A stretch of 64,000 bases of DNA from Methanocella_A sp963769045 (GCA_963769045.1 CAVYKK010000020.1:95119-159118); one strand, 5' to 3'. Positions 25,680-34,273 are shown, numbered from the stretch's first letter. Notes: generated by a model from the letters alone, not told the origin. Numbers and translations are program-made.

Positions 25680-26168
25680 TTATTTCTTAGAGATTGCCTG
25701 GTAGATAACGGCACCGATGGCGCCCAGTACGATGGCGACAACGATATAGATCGGTGCACAGCAACAGGCAGACCCAAAGCCGCTTATGGCAGAGAGGCCT
25801 ATGCCGGTCCCGAGGCCTTCAGGGAGTTCTGATCCCGTATAGGTGGTACCGCTGATGAGCGGTGTGATAAACGCCATGACGACCGTGATTCCTGCACCAA
25901 TCAGCCCGGCTACGCCGCCGCTGACTGCGCCGACCATCAGCGCATCGTTCATGTCTTTCAGGAGGCTCATCGTGTAGCGGACGGCTAATGCGCCAGCCCC
26001 TAACAGGACGACGATCTCGACCAGCCAGATACAGCATCCGATGATCCCTAAAAGCGACGTGGTCCAGGTCCCGATAATGTCAAACGCCGACCTGATTAAA
26101 ATCAGTATAGCAAGGATGACACCGGTAATGATACCGGCTTTAATAGCCTGCGAATATTTGATCTCCAT
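25680..26168 (-). CDS. Small four-helix membrane protein, unknown
   Basis: 162 residues with four hydrophobic segments (about 12-33, 37-62, 76-102 and 128-158) and glycine-rich helices (GAVSGGVAGLIGAG). A cysteine cluster SACCCAP occurs in the last helix and a CCIW pair in the second. It resembles small archaeal membrane proteins of the DUF5518 sort, but I do not recognise it securely. A starting ATG at 26168 is preceded by TTAGGTGATTATATGG, giving a good ribosome site (AGGTGA). No operon partner. Confidence 0.6.
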   Translation of the reverse strand: MEIKYSQAIKAGIITGVILAILILIRSAFDIIGTWTTSLLGIIGCCIWLVEIVVLLGAGALAVRYTMSLLKDMNDALMVGAVSGGVAGLIGAGITVVMAFITPLISGTTYTGSELPEGLGTGIGLSAISGFGSACCCAPIYIVVAIVLGAIGAVIYQAISKK

Positions 26169-26304
26169 ATAATCACCTAAGCTATTATCGCCTTTTCAGT
26201 ATAAAATAGTTACATTAGCCCATCTATAACATACGGTTCGGTTTTTATATATTAGACCGTGCAAAAGGGTGCCCGGCATCGTTTTAATACGGGAGCGCAT
26301 TACA

Positions 26305-27990
26305 ATGACCGAGATGAAACCCGAGATATCCCGCGCCGTCATTCTCGACGGGTACGTAGACGAACCTGCTTGTCTCGGCGTGCCGCCATACATGGCGCCG
26401 TACCCGAGATATGTGGCTGGCGCGTTGCCATGTGAAGTGCTCTATTACACCATCGACCAGCTACGGGCAGATCGCTCTATCCTGGACGTCATGAATAAGT
26501 CGGACCTCGTGGTAGCGATCGCAGGCGTCACGGTGCCGGGCAAGTATCTCGGGGGTACGCCGGCCACACTGCCTGAGCTGGAGAAGCTCATGGCCGCCGT
26601 CCGGACCACGAAAATCCTCGGCGGTCCCGTATCCATGTTCGGCGCCGGCATCGAGGGCGGCAAGAGCGCATCCCGTATCAAGGCCAGCCGGAGCTTCGAC
26701 ATCGTTGCGACCGGTGACATCGAGGCGGTTGTCGCCGGATACGTGCAGGAAGGCAAATCGGTGGACCCGGGGCTCCGCAGGACGTCTCGCGACATCGCAG
26801 CCTGGGCAGTCAGGGGCGCAAGGATAGTGCCGCAGCATCCCGACTTCCCGAATACTATGATGGAAATGGAGACCTACCGGGGCTGCTTCCGGGGCAACTG
26901 CTCTTTTTGCACGGAGCGCTTCTACGGCCGCCCGGATTTCCGCAGCGTGCCAGACATCGTGGCCGAGGTCTCAGCCCTTTACGACCTCGGCTTACGCCAT
27001 TTCCGGCTCGGGCGACAGCCTGACCTGCTCACCTACGGGTCGAAGGGCGACGGCGAGTTCCCTGAGCCCAACGTGGAGGCGATCACCAGCCTCTATAAAG
27101 GCATACGGGGAGTGGCGCCGCAGCTCAAGGTGCTGCACATGGACAACGCGAACCCCGGTACCATCGCCCGGCACCCGGATGCGTGCAGGGCTGTGCTCAA
27201 GACGATCGTCAAATATCATACGTCCGGCGACGTCGCCGCCTTCGGCATGGAGAGCGCCGACCCTCACGTCATTAAGCTGAACAGCCTGAAGGCGCAGCCG
27301 GACGAGGTGAAGGAGGCCATTCTCATCATGAACGAGATCGGCGGTGCCAGGGGCGATTCCGGCCTGCCGGAACTGTTGCCCGGCCTTAACTTCGTGTACG
27401 GCCTGATCGGCGAGACAAAAGAGACGTTCCGGCTCAACTACGATTTCCTCGAATCGCTGCTGGCAGAGGACCTCCTCGTCCGGCGCATTAACCTCAGGCA
27501 GGTGATGCCCTTTGAAGGTACCTGCATGGGTGACGTGGGTGACAAGATAGCTAACAAGCACAAAGGAATATTCCATGCCCACAAGAACAAAGTACGTGAG
27601 CATATCGACCTTGAGATGCTCAGACGTGTGGCCCCGGTGAGCACGGTTCTGCCCGACGTGCGCATGGAATTACGCGAGGGCAGCCTGACGTTCGGCCGGC
27701 AGATCGCCACCTATCCGCTGCTTGCAGGTGTGGCCGCCGAGCTGCCTCTCGGCACTTTCGTGGACGTAAAAGTCGTAGGTCATGGCTACCGCTCCGTTAC
27801 TGCTATCCCGTTCCCCCTGGACGTGAACAGTGCCTCGATGAAGACGCTGGAGAGCCTGCCCGGCGTCGGTAAGAGCCGTGCATCGGCCATCGCCCGGGGC
27901 CGGCCTTACAGAAATGCGGAGCAACTCGTCGCCGCCATGGATGACCCGGCGGTCGCGCGCGGTCTGCTTGATTTTCTCACATTCAGGTGA
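26305..27990 (+). CDS. Radical SAM protein with C-terminal helix-hairpin-helix
   Basis: 561 residues from ATG 26305 (the frame opens 12 codons earlier). N-terminal ~190 residues form a B12-binding-like Rossmann region (VVAIAGVTVPGKYLGGTPAT). The radical SAM core begins ETYRGCFRGNCSFCTE (~197), where the cluster cysteines have the spacing C-x4-C-x2-C rather than the usual C-x3-C-x2-C. Near the end, NSASMKTLESLPGVGKSRAS (~510-529) is a helix-hairpin-helix, usually a nucleic-acid contact. This architecture corresponds to an archaeal family (COG1031-like) of unknown substrate; modification of RNA or DNA is a reasonable guess only. Confidence 0.82.
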   Translation: MTEMKPEISRAVILDGYVDEPACLGVPPYMAPYPRYVAGALPCEVLYYTIDQLRADRSILDVMNKSDLVVAIAGVTVPGKYLGGTPATLPELEKLMAAVRTTKILGGPVSMFGAGIEGGKSASRIKASRSFDIVATGDIEAVVAGYVQEGKSVDPGLRRTSRDIAAWAVRGARIVPQHPDFPNTMMEMETYRGCFRGNCSFCTERFYGRPDFRSVPDIVAEVSALYDLGLRHFRLGRQPDLLTYGSKGDGEFPEPNVEAITSLYKGIRGVAPQLKVLHMDNANPGTIARHPDACRAVLKTIVKYHTSGDVAAFGMESADPHVIKLNSLKAQPDEVKEAILIMNEIGGARGDSGLPELLPGLNFVYGLIGETKETFRLNYDFLESLLAEDLLVRRINLRQVMPFEGTCMGDVGDKIANKHKGIFHAHKNKVREHIDLEMLRRVAPVSTVLPDVRMELREGSLTFGRQIATYPLLAGVAAELPLGTFVDVKVVGHGYRSVTAIPFPLDVNSASMKTLESLPGVGKSRASAIARGRPYRNAEQLVAAMDDPAVARGLLDFLTFR

Positions 27991-28079
27991 AAGCCCGGCT
28001 GTTTAGCGAAAGATACTGGTCTCCGTCCAACTTTTTCAGCGTTTATCATTAAGCTATCCCGGATGAACATGGATAGGGG

Positions 28080-28406
28080 ATGGACATGGAATTGAAAAAG
28101 CTGATCATGCTACTGCTGGCCGTGCTGCTGGTCGTTACCTTCACCGCAGAAGCCCAGGCGAAGACGTATACCGTCTCGATGAAGAACATGGCGTTCGAGC
28201 CCAAAGAGCTCACGATATCGGCAGGCGATACGGTAACCTGGACAAATAACGACCCGATGTTGCACGATGTCGACATAGACAACCTGGGTAAGTCCCCTGA
28301 AATGAGCAAAGGGCAGACCTACTCGAAGACCTTCGACAAGCCTGGTACATACGACTACGACTGCGATATTCACCCGGGCATGACCGGGAAGATCATCGTG
28401 AAATAG
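28080..28406 (+). CDS. Plastocyanin-like cupredoxin 1
   Basis: 108 residues: signal peptide (to AQA, ~28) then one cupredoxin domain. Type 1 copper ligands are present in order: His in NDPMLHDVDI, then Cys, His and Met in YDCDIHPGM. VTWTNNDPM and GTYDYDC are typical. It is expected to be an exported electron carrier. Starts at ATG 28080 or 28086 with GGGGAT just upstream. It heads a cluster of three cupredoxin genes on one strand. Confidence 0.85.
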   Translation: MDMELKKLIMLLLAVLLVVTFTAEAQAKTYTVSMKNMAFEPKELTISAGDTVTWTNNDPMLHDVDIDNLGKSPEMSKGQTYSKTFDKPGTYDYDCDIHPGMTGKIIVK

Positions 28407-28475
28407 ATATTTCGTGATCAAGCCACAGCTAATTTATATAATAATGGGGGCTATACATACTATTGTGACCTGATC

Positions 28476-28871
28476 GTGTACCCCGGAAAATCTATATTGG
28501 TTATACTGGTACTCGCTGTACTGGCTGTATTGCTGGCAGGATGTTCCTCTCCGACGGCAACTCCCGCGGCAACTCCCACGGCTACTCCTGCCGCTTCCGC
28601 AACGCCGACTTCAACGACGCCGGCGCCTGCACAGGCCAGCGTCCAGATCAAAGACTTCGCATTCAGCCCCCAGGATGCCCGCGTGGCAAAAGGCGGCACA
28701 GTAACATGGACGAACCTGGATAACACCGCCCATACGATCAGCTTTAGCGGGGTACAGTCAAAAGTCCTCAATAACGGCGATACCTACTCCAAGACCTTCA
28801 ATGAGACCGGCACGTTCGACTATAACTGCGGCATACACACATATATGAAAGGCAGGGTCGTGGTCGAATGA
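28476..28871 (+). CDS. Cupredoxin lipoprotein 2
   Basis: 131 residues from GTG 28476. A signal peptide ends in the lipobox LLAGC (Cys ~22), followed by a stalk rich in Thr, Ala and Pro (~23-52) and a cupredoxin domain. Copper ligands are complete: His in DNTAHTISF, then Cys, His and Met in YNCGIHTYM. The protein should be lipid-anchored outside the membrane, with the stalk holding the domain away from the surface. Its stop overlaps the next ATG (ATGATGG), so it is co-translated with the two-helix protein that follows. Confidence 0.85.
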   Translation: MYPGKSILVILVLAVLAVLLAGCSSPTATPAATPTATPAASATPTSTTPAPAQASVQIKDFAFSPQDARVAKGGTVTWTNLDNTAHTISFSGVQSKVLNNGDTYSKTFNETGTFDYNCGIHTYMKGRVVVE

Positions 28872-29095
28872 TGGAGCCGATCCGCGACATAGCTCTCATC
28901 CAGATCGCCGGCTATCCGCTGGTGGTCTATATGGGCATACTTACGCTTCTATCGCTTCTTTCTACAGCCTCCTACGGCTACCTGCTGTTGAAAAACAAGA
29001 TCAAAGGAACGATCTGGAACCATATGAAAATCGCTACGGTTACCATCGTTATCGCCCTCCTGCATGCCACGCTGGCCCTGTCGCTTTTCTTATAG
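28868..29095 (+). CDS. Two-helix small membrane protein
   Basis: 75 residues with two hydrophobic segments (about 12-36 and 51-75) joined by a basic loop (KNKIKG). No known family recognised. It overlaps the cupredoxin lipoprotein gene by four bases and precedes a third cupredoxin gene, so it may be a membrane partner of these copper proteins, for example in electron entry or copper delivery. That role is inferred from position only. Confidence 0.6.
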   Translation: MMEPIRDIALIQIAGYPLVVYMGILTLLSLLSTASYGYLLLKNKIKGTIWNHMKIATVTIVIALLHATLALSLFL

Positions 29096-29187
29096 GCTAC
29101 AGGCATGGCATAGATATGATATAGAGGTGCAGTTCGCCTTTTTTATCTGTCAGACTTAATATTCCGGCTCCCATAATATGATCACGG

Positions 29188-29538
29188 ATGCATGGCACTG
29201 GCGTGATACTTGCAGCGGCATTATTTCTGGCACTGGCGATCGTCGTGATCATTCCGGCAGGCTCGGTTTCTTTCCACGGGGGAAACCTGACGTGTGCGTT
29301 CGCTGTCGTGCAGATCAAGAATGGCACTTTCGAGCCTGATAGTGTCAGCGTTTTCCGGAACGCCACGGTGGTCTGGACCAACCCCGGTCAGGGTGAGCAT
29401 TCGATTAGCGTTGGCGGAGACATATCGCCGCCCATCATGCCCGGCCAGTCCTTCACGAAAAATTTCCACGAGTTTGGCACTTACGACTGTTATTGTCGCT
29501 ACCATCCATCAGAACGCGGCATAGTCATAGTAAGATAA
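29188..29538 (+). CDS. Cupredoxin 3 with altered axial ligand
   Basis: 116 residues with an N-terminal membrane anchor or signal (residues ~5-26) and a cupredoxin domain. The copper His is in GEHSISV and the Cys and His in CRYHPSE, but the position of the axial Met (M in copies 1 and 2) is Glu here. That change would shift redox potential or metal preference. The start at ATG 29188 gives no cytoplasmic leader. It is the third cupredoxin gene within 1.5 kb. Confidence 0.78.
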   Translation: MHGTGVILAAALFLALAIVVIIPAGSVSFHGGNLTCAFAVVQIKNGTFEPDSVSVFRNATVVWTNPGQGEHSISVGGDISPPIMPGQSFTKNFHEFGTYDCYCRYHPSERGIVIVR

Positions 29539-29588
29539 AAATGGGAAGAAAATAATCTAATTAATATAAGATGAGCTGTGCTTAACGT

Positions 29589-30101
29589 ATGATGAGTCGT
29601 GCCGAATTTTTCGCAAAGGTCAGAGACAACCGGTCGTACGATTACACGACCGAGCAGCTCTATGCAGCCTATGAGGCGTACCTGACCTGCCCGAGCAGCC
29701 CTTTCCGTCAGAAAAAACCGGCGGCATTCGACTGCGCCCGGTGCGGCAACTGCTGCCGTCGTCCATGGCGCGTCGAGGTAGACCTGCTTGATGCGCTGCG
29801 ATGGATTGACGAGGAGCGATATGATATCCTTGCTTCGCTCGAGCCCCGGCCCTGGGGCCAGCTGGACGAGCCTGACATCGACTCGATCATCGTAAGGCAA
29901 CTGGCAGGCAGGATCGCGGGAGAAGACGACGAGCGGATGACCAAGGCATTGGCCGTTGTCAGCACCCTCGCGGGCAGTGAGGGCAGCTACGTGCTTCCCA
30001 AAAACGAGGGCTGCGGGTATCTTATCGAAGGCGAGAAGGCTTCTTGTCGCATACACGATACCAGGCCAGAGGTCTGCAGGCGCTTCCCTGGTTTCAGATA
30101 A
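29589..30101 (+). CDS. YkgJ-type cysteine-cluster protein 1
   Basis: 170 residues. FDCARCGNCCRRPW (~48-61) followed later by GCGYLIEGEKASCRIHDTRP and VCRRFPGF is the pattern of the YkgJ/UPF0153 family: CxxCxxCC plus two further cysteines that bind zinc or an iron-sulfur cluster. Function is unknown in all members. It has no signal peptide. The start is ATG 29589 or 29592. A second member lies 650 bases downstream on the opposite strand. Confidence 0.8.
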   Translation: MMSRAEFFAKVRDNRSYDYTTEQLYAAYEAYLTCPSSPFRQKKPAAFDCARCGNCCRRPWRVEVDLLDALRWIDEERYDILASLEPRPWGQLDEPDIDSIIVRQLAGRIAGEDDERMTKALAVVSTLAGSEGSYVLPKNEGCGYLIEGEKASCRIHDTRPEVCRRFPGFR

Positions 30102-30175
30102 CTATAAAATCGTCGTCTGCCGGAGCTCTCGCGCGCACGCGTGTCTCAGCAGGCATCAAGGAGATGTTTTTCCGC

Positions 30176-30682
30176 TTACCTGAACGCGGCTTTACATTCT
30201 TCGAGTAGCTGCGTGTTGTCCGGACGCTGGCCTGGCTCGTAGAGCTTGTGCTTGGCCCTGATGATGCCGCTCGGGTCGACGACCAGTATCTGCGGGTCCG
30301 ATATGTGCGTGATGACTTCAAAACAAACGTGCTGCTGCTCGGAGCTGCATTGCCCTACGCCGTACATCCAGGTAATCGAGTGGTCGCTGTCGCATAACAT
30401 GGCAAACGGGAGCCTGCGGTCAGCGACGATCTGCTTTCCTGCGGTGACCGGTATGATCGATACGGGGAACAGGACGACATTTTCATCCTTGAACCGCTGG
30501 TAGTCGCTGGCCAGGGAAGACAGCCGGTCCATACATCTCGGGTCCTCGTGGTTGAAGAAGAACAGCACGACAGCTTTCTTATTCTTGCAGTCGTATAGCC
30601 TCACGGTCCTGTCGCTGGTCGACGGCAGGGTAAAATCGGGTGCCGGTTCTCCGACGTCCGTCTTGTACACCATGTTATACAT
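30176..30682 (-). CDS. Peroxiredoxin-like (AhpC/TSA) protein
   Basis: 168 residues of the thioredoxin-fold redoxin type: VGEPAPDFTLPSTSDRTVRL at the start, VVLFFFNHEDPRCMDRLSSL with a single Cys (~50) at the peroxidatic-type position, and PQILVVDPSGIIRAKH. The spacing around the Cys differs from standard Prx (TPVCTxE), so whether it reduces peroxides or is a bacterioferritin-comigratory-like or thiol-disulfide protein is not certain. Cytosolic by absence of a signal. It lies between two YkgJ-type genes, near the cupredoxin set. Confidence 0.75.
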   Translation of the reverse strand: MYNMVYKTDVGEPAPDFTLPSTSDRTVRLYDCKNKKAVVLFFFNHEDPRCMDRLSSLASDYQRFKDENVVLFPVSIIPVTAGKQIVADRRLPFAMLCDSDHSITWMYGVGQCSSEQQHVCFEVITHISDPQILVVDPSGIIRAKHKLYEPGQRPDNTQLLEECKAAFR

Positions 30683-30745
30683 AAGACTTCAAAAGAGGTT
30701 TCGGATGCCGGGATAAAAACCAGACCCAATAAAAACGCATAACGC

Positions 30746-31399
30746 TTAGCGACGGGCTTTGCCGCGGAAATGGTACCGGCCGGGACGGCCGGCGCTGTCA
30801 CGTTCGCTGACCAGCCAGGCTCCTTCGCTGTCGTGCACGACGATCAGGTCTGTAGCGCTCCTTCCGGCGTCCGTGTCCAGCTTTTGCAGCAGGCCGATGG
30901 ACTCTTCCAGCTCCCTCGTCCTGCGGGCTATCAGCTCCTTTGCCATCGCGAGCCGCTCCGCGTCGTCCATCTCGTCTTTGCCGCGGCCGTCACATTCACC
31001 GCATCCTATCCTGTTCTCGTCAAGGTAGAACGGGTAGGTACGGCAGATAAACGGCCTTGCCCCATAGATCGTGCACCGGCCCTCTTCGAGAAAGATACAG
31101 TCCCCATCGGGCTTTTTACGCAGCGCCCACTCGAAGGCCTGGCGGTTACCGTAATCGTCCTCGTCGCCGTCCTCCTCGGGCTCCACGACGTCCAGCCATT
31201 CCTTGCCCGTGGCAGCCATGATTGTGCGAATCTCGCCCGGGAAGACCGTGACAGTGTTGTCGCCGAAGGCGCCCCGGCAGCATTTTGCGCACTTCGCGCA
31301 CTTAAAAGCAGGCAGGCGTTTAGCGATTTCATCGGGGCTCATTGCCCTGGCATTTTTCAGGTCTTTCCTGAACCGCCTGATCTCTCCCTCGACGCTCAT
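30746..31399 (-). CDS. YkgJ-type cysteine-cluster protein 2
   Basis: 217 residues from ATG 31399, which overlaps the guaAa stop codon (ATGA); the frame upstream runs into guaAa and is not used. FKCAKCAKCCRGAFG, then GDCIFLEEGRCTIYGARP and CRTYPFYLDENRIGCGECDG carry the conserved cysteines of the YkgJ/UPF0153 family, expected to hold a metal. The C-terminal part (~150-217) is helical and charged. Coupled to guaAa, but no functional link is known. Confidence 0.8.
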   Translation of the reverse strand: MSVEGEIRRFRKDLKNARAMSPDEIAKRLPAFKCAKCAKCCRGAFGDNTVTVFPGEIRTIMAATGKEWLDVVEPEEDGDEDDYGNRQAFEWALRKKPDGDCIFLEEGRCTIYGARPFICRTYPFYLDENRIGCGECDGRGKDEMDDAERLAMAKELIARRTRELEESIGLLQKLDTDAGRSATDLIVVHDSEGAWLVSERDSAGRPGRYHFRGKARR

Positions 31400-31965
31400 C
31401 TGTGACTCTCGCACACATCGAGGAAATTTTTCAAAAGCAGGATGCCCTTTTCCGTATGGGAGACTTCCGGATGCCACTGCACGCCATAGAGCGGCTTCGA
31501 CTTATGGCGCATCGCCTCGTACTCGCAGATGTTGGAACGCGCGAGCTGTACGAAGTCAGGCGGCATTTTCGCCACCTCGTCCTGGTGCGACGCCCAGACG
31601 ACCGTCTTCGGCCCGATACCCCTGAGGATGTCGTCTTCCTCGACTACCTCGATGTCCACGCGTGCGAAGCCGCCGTACTCGCCGGTGCGGAGCTCGCCGC
31701 CGTAGGCCTTCGCCATGAGCTGGTGGCCGAGGCATATGCCGAGAATGGGCTTATCGATCTTAATGAGGTTTTCGCCGTTGCCTGCCCGGTCCATGGTCGG
31801 GCCGCCGCTGAACACCAGGCCGTCGGGCTGCTGTTTCAGGACGTCGTCTACTGATAATGTGTTAGATATGAGCTTTGCGTCCATGCCAAGGTCGCGCAGC
31901 GACCGGTGGATCAAATGGCACGTCTGCCCGTAGTTGTTGACGACCAGCAGTTTCAGCTTGTCCAT
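31396..31965 (-). CDS. guaAA: GMP synthetase, glutaminase subunit A
   Basis: Releases ammonia from glutamine for conversion of XMP to GMP. The 189-residue class I amidotransferase has the nucleophile Cys78 in GICLGHQ and the His/Glu pair in WHPEVSH (~165-171). In archaea GMP synthetase is split into this subunit and a separate ATP pyrophosphatase subunit, which is not in this window. Start ATG 31965. It heads a two-gene unit with the YkgJ-type gene. Confidence 0.92.
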   Translation of the reverse strand: MDKLKLLVVNNYGQTCHLIHRSLRDLGMDAKLISNTLSVDDVLKQQPDGLVFSGGPTMDRAGNGENLIKIDKPILGICLGHQLMAKAYGGELRTGEYGGFARVDIEVVEEDDILRGIGPKTVVWASHQDEVAKMPPDFVQLARSNICEYEAMRHKSKPLYGVQWHPEVSHTEKGILLLKNFLDVCESHR

Positions 31966-32171
31966 GGTTGTCTCATTCTGTAAATTAGTATATAATCATT
32001 ATCATTGTCTCCATGCCTGTGACCGGTGGGTGTTCCGGGCAATACCTCTCAAGAGCTATTTGCCCTGATTATCTTCGGGCATTAAGCGAATTACATTTAT
32101 AAAACAAAAAACTATAAGAGACCTCAAGAAACAAGTACTTAGTAATCAAGGCAAATTTAGATGTAACAAGG

Positions 32172-32540
32172 ATGGCTGATATGGTGGCGGCTATAGTAGC
32201 AAAGAATCGCACTCAAGCAGCGGGAAAAGTAAATATCCCCGCGGATGAATGTTTCATCCGTAGCGAAAAACGCGAGTTGATTCTGATGCCCCGGGATCTC
32301 CTGGATATTGAGATTGATTACTATATGAGGATTAAAAACGACCTGCTTAAGCGTGCGAAAGGCGAATACGCCCTGATCCACGGGGAAAGGCTAATCGATA
32401 CCTTCGGATCGAAGGAAGATGCAATGAAAAAGGGTTACCAGATGTTTGGCAACAAGCCATTCCTGGTCAGAAAAATCACGGAGACGGAAACGCCCCTTTT
32501 CTTTACGTCCTATTTGATATCAGCCGAATCTGCGAAGTGA
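32172..32540 (+). CDS. Small protein paired with a retropepsin-like protease
   Basis: 122 residues. The N-terminal ~35 residues resemble a short DNA-binding or dimerisation arm with basic residues. The C-terminal region YALIHGERLIDTFGSKEDAM, followed by KKGYQMFGNKPFLVRKI, resembles the DUF5678 type (a strand-strand-helix unit: 'carry on, why' question-mark residues GE and G). It overlaps the following protease gene, whose GTG start lies inside the stop region. Such pairs recur in prokaryotes with unknown role. Confidence 0.6.
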   Translation: MADMVAAIVAKNRTQAAGKVNIPADECFIRSEKRELILMPRDLLDIEIDYYMRIKNDLLKRAKGEYALIHGERLIDTFGSKEDAMKKGYQMFGNKPFLVRKITETETPLFFTSYLISAESAK

Positions 32541-32983
32541 CTATGTCTTCTTTTACGATCGAATGCCCGGACCTGCTGACCTGCGGGCCCGTCATCGATG
32601 TCGAAATCGCCGTCCCTAAAGGTCTGGCCAAAATTTTATATCGCGAAAAAGAACCTGTTCCCCGCCCGATCACGGTCAGTGCGTTGATCGACACAGGTGC
32701 CACGCGTACGGTCGTCAGTTCCAACGTAATCAAGAGCCTGAACCTCGTGCCTCACGATCAAACGAAGGTGATTACGGCGACTCATGATAACATAGTGGCG
32801 TATCACCACCACTTGTCTGTCACACTGCCCGGAGGCTGCGTCTTCGAGCTGTCCGATGCTGTGGAATTACCCTTAATCAACCACGGGATCGAATGCCTGG
32901 TCGGCCGGGAAATATTAAAGCACGGTATCTTCACCTATGACGGCCGGGCAACAAAGATATCGTTTCACATCGTACCTCCGTAG
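32537..32983 (+). CDS. Retropepsin-like aspartic protease (clan AA)
   Basis: 148 residues from GTG 32537 or ATG 32543. Residues ~50-60 are SALIDTGATRTVVS, with the catalytic D-T-G and the following T/S of a pepsin half. LVGREILKHGIF near the end matches the second flap/hydrophobic motif of the family. Bacterial and archaeal clan AA proteins of this size act as homodimers, like retroviral proteases. Substrate unknown. Its start overlaps the preceding small gene, so the two are co-translated. Confidence 0.78.
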   Translation: MTMSSFTIECPDLLTCGPVIDVEIAVPKGLAKILYREKEPVPRPITVSALIDTGATRTVVSSNVIKSLNLVPHDQTKVITATHDNIVAYHHHLSVTLPGGCVFELSDAVELPLINHGIECLVGREILKHGIFTYDGRATKISFHIVPP

Positions 32984-33046
32984 CGTCGATAAACGTTACT
33001 GGTCATACTCCCGAATCAGTTGGCGGTATCCGGTAGCACAGCTGCT

Positions 33047-34102
33047 TCATGTGCCTTCAGGCGATACTCGCCTTTTATAGTAGGTCGCGACCACCTTTGC
33101 CGAGTCCAGGCCGGAGACGCCAAGCCCGGCAAGGTCAAGCATCGTCTGTTCGACGGACACGACGCGGATGTCATCTATCAGGTAGACATCGTCCATCTCC
33201 CTGTCAGGGCTATATATCTGGAAACTCACTCCGTTGCCTTCTCCCAGCAGGCTTTTCGTGACCAGCGCCGCGTTCTCGTCCGCGTAGAGCTGGATGCAGC
33301 CCCCCGATGCCCTGCCTTCGAGGTACAGGTCGGCCGCCGTGAACAATGCACATGCCGACTGGGGTATTATGCCGGCGACGTTGCCGTACAGCTCGTGCAG
33401 CGCCTCGGTCTCGTCCTCGTAGGCGCTGGTGAACTCCATGGCGCGCAGGCTGTTCACCGGCCGCTCCCAGGCCACGTACTCGAAAAGGCGGCCGATGTCC
33501 GAGAGCCGGACCTTCTTGCCGTGTTCTGTGGCTGCGCCGATGTCGATCAGCTTCTTCACGACAGATCGCGTCCAGGGGTAAGATACGCCCGTCTCCACAG
33601 ACGCATGGTTCATCGTCGCTTCCTCGTTCCTGATAAAGTAGCAGACCACCTTCCACGAGCCCGGCGACGTGATCTTGACCGCCTCAGAAGTCATGCCCCT
33701 CGGCTTCGCAGACGTGAGCTTCTGGAAGACGCCCCCCGATTTGACGAATGCAGTCTTCGCATCCGGCGCAATCGCGGGAGCAAAGAGCTTCAGTACGATC
33801 TTTCTGCCGCTGTATCGCTGGGCCACGACCCTGGCGTAGAGGCTGAGCTTCAACACTGTCTGGATTGTGGCCCGGGTCAGCTTGATGCCCACGACGAGGA
33901 CTGATGCCTCCTGCTCCAGGATAACCTCGTAAAAATCGCCGTCGTAGCTGACGGTCTCTATTGCCGCCGCGGGATAGTCCCGGCGCAGCATATCGATCAC
34001 CGCCTGCACCTTAGGATTGCCCGCCTGACCTTTCAGGCTCATAAGGGCGTAATTGCGATTAGAGTCTATAAATATCTTTACACGAGGGATGTATAGCTGC
34101 AT
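33047..34102 (-). CDS. Winged-helix protein, possibly AbiEi-related
   Basis: 351 residues in three parts. The N-terminal ~115 residues (ALMSLKGQAGNPKVQAVIDM and following) have an alpha/beta look and could be a degenerate nuclease-like fold. The middle (~140-215: EEATMNHASVETGVSYPWTR and SDIGRLFEYVAWERPV) is a winged helix. The last ~110 residues (MEFTSAYEDETEALHELYG ... YLIDDIRVVSVEQTMLDLAG) resemble the C-terminal part of AbiEi-type antitoxin/regulators, where a 'VEQT/LDL' motif is usual. No AbiEii-like toxin is next to it. Function unknown; transcription control or defence are guesses. Confidence 0.6.
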   Translation of the reverse strand: MQLYIPRVKIFIDSNRNYALMSLKGQAGNPKVQAVIDMLRRDYPAAAIETVSYDGDFYEVILEQEASVLVVGIKLTRATIQTVLKLSLYARVVAQRYSGRKIVLKLFAPAIAPDAKTAFVKSGGVFQKLTSAKPRGMTSEAVKITSPGSWKVVCYFIRNEEATMNHASVETGVSYPWTRSVVKKLIDIGAATEHGKKVRLSDIGRLFEYVAWERPVNSLRAMEFTSAYEDETEALHELYGNVAGIIPQSACALFTAADLYLEGRASGGCIQLYADENAALVTKSLLGEGNGVSFQIYSPDREMDDVYLIDDIRVVSVEQTMLDLAGLGVSGLDSAKVVATYYKRRVSPEGT

Positions 34103-34200
34103 GGGATGCTATAGCTGCAGTACTAACGCCTGACGCTTGAAAAACGCTGTACATATATGGCTTCTTCTGATTTGCAGATATTACTTTCACCGCGCTTTGA

Positions 34201-34222
34201 ACGGCCTTATATACCATACTGA
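34201..34222 (+). promoter_or_regulatory. Promoter of the RPA operon
   Basis: CTTATATACC (34207-34216) is a good archaeal TATA box, about 60 bases before the RPA start. GAGACTTGAGG at 34256-34266 precedes ATG 34274 and holds the ribosome-binding GAGG. Confidence 0.5.
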
Positions 34223-34273
34223 TATATGTTACATTGTCTCCCGCACATTAAAACGGAGACTTGAGGAAATCGT

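Noticed and set aside
30101..30175. CTCTCGCGCGCACGCGTG between YkgJ-type gene 1 and the redoxin as a further copy of the 19-bp repeat.
   Set aside because: Only a partial match; kept as a weak relative, not a copy.
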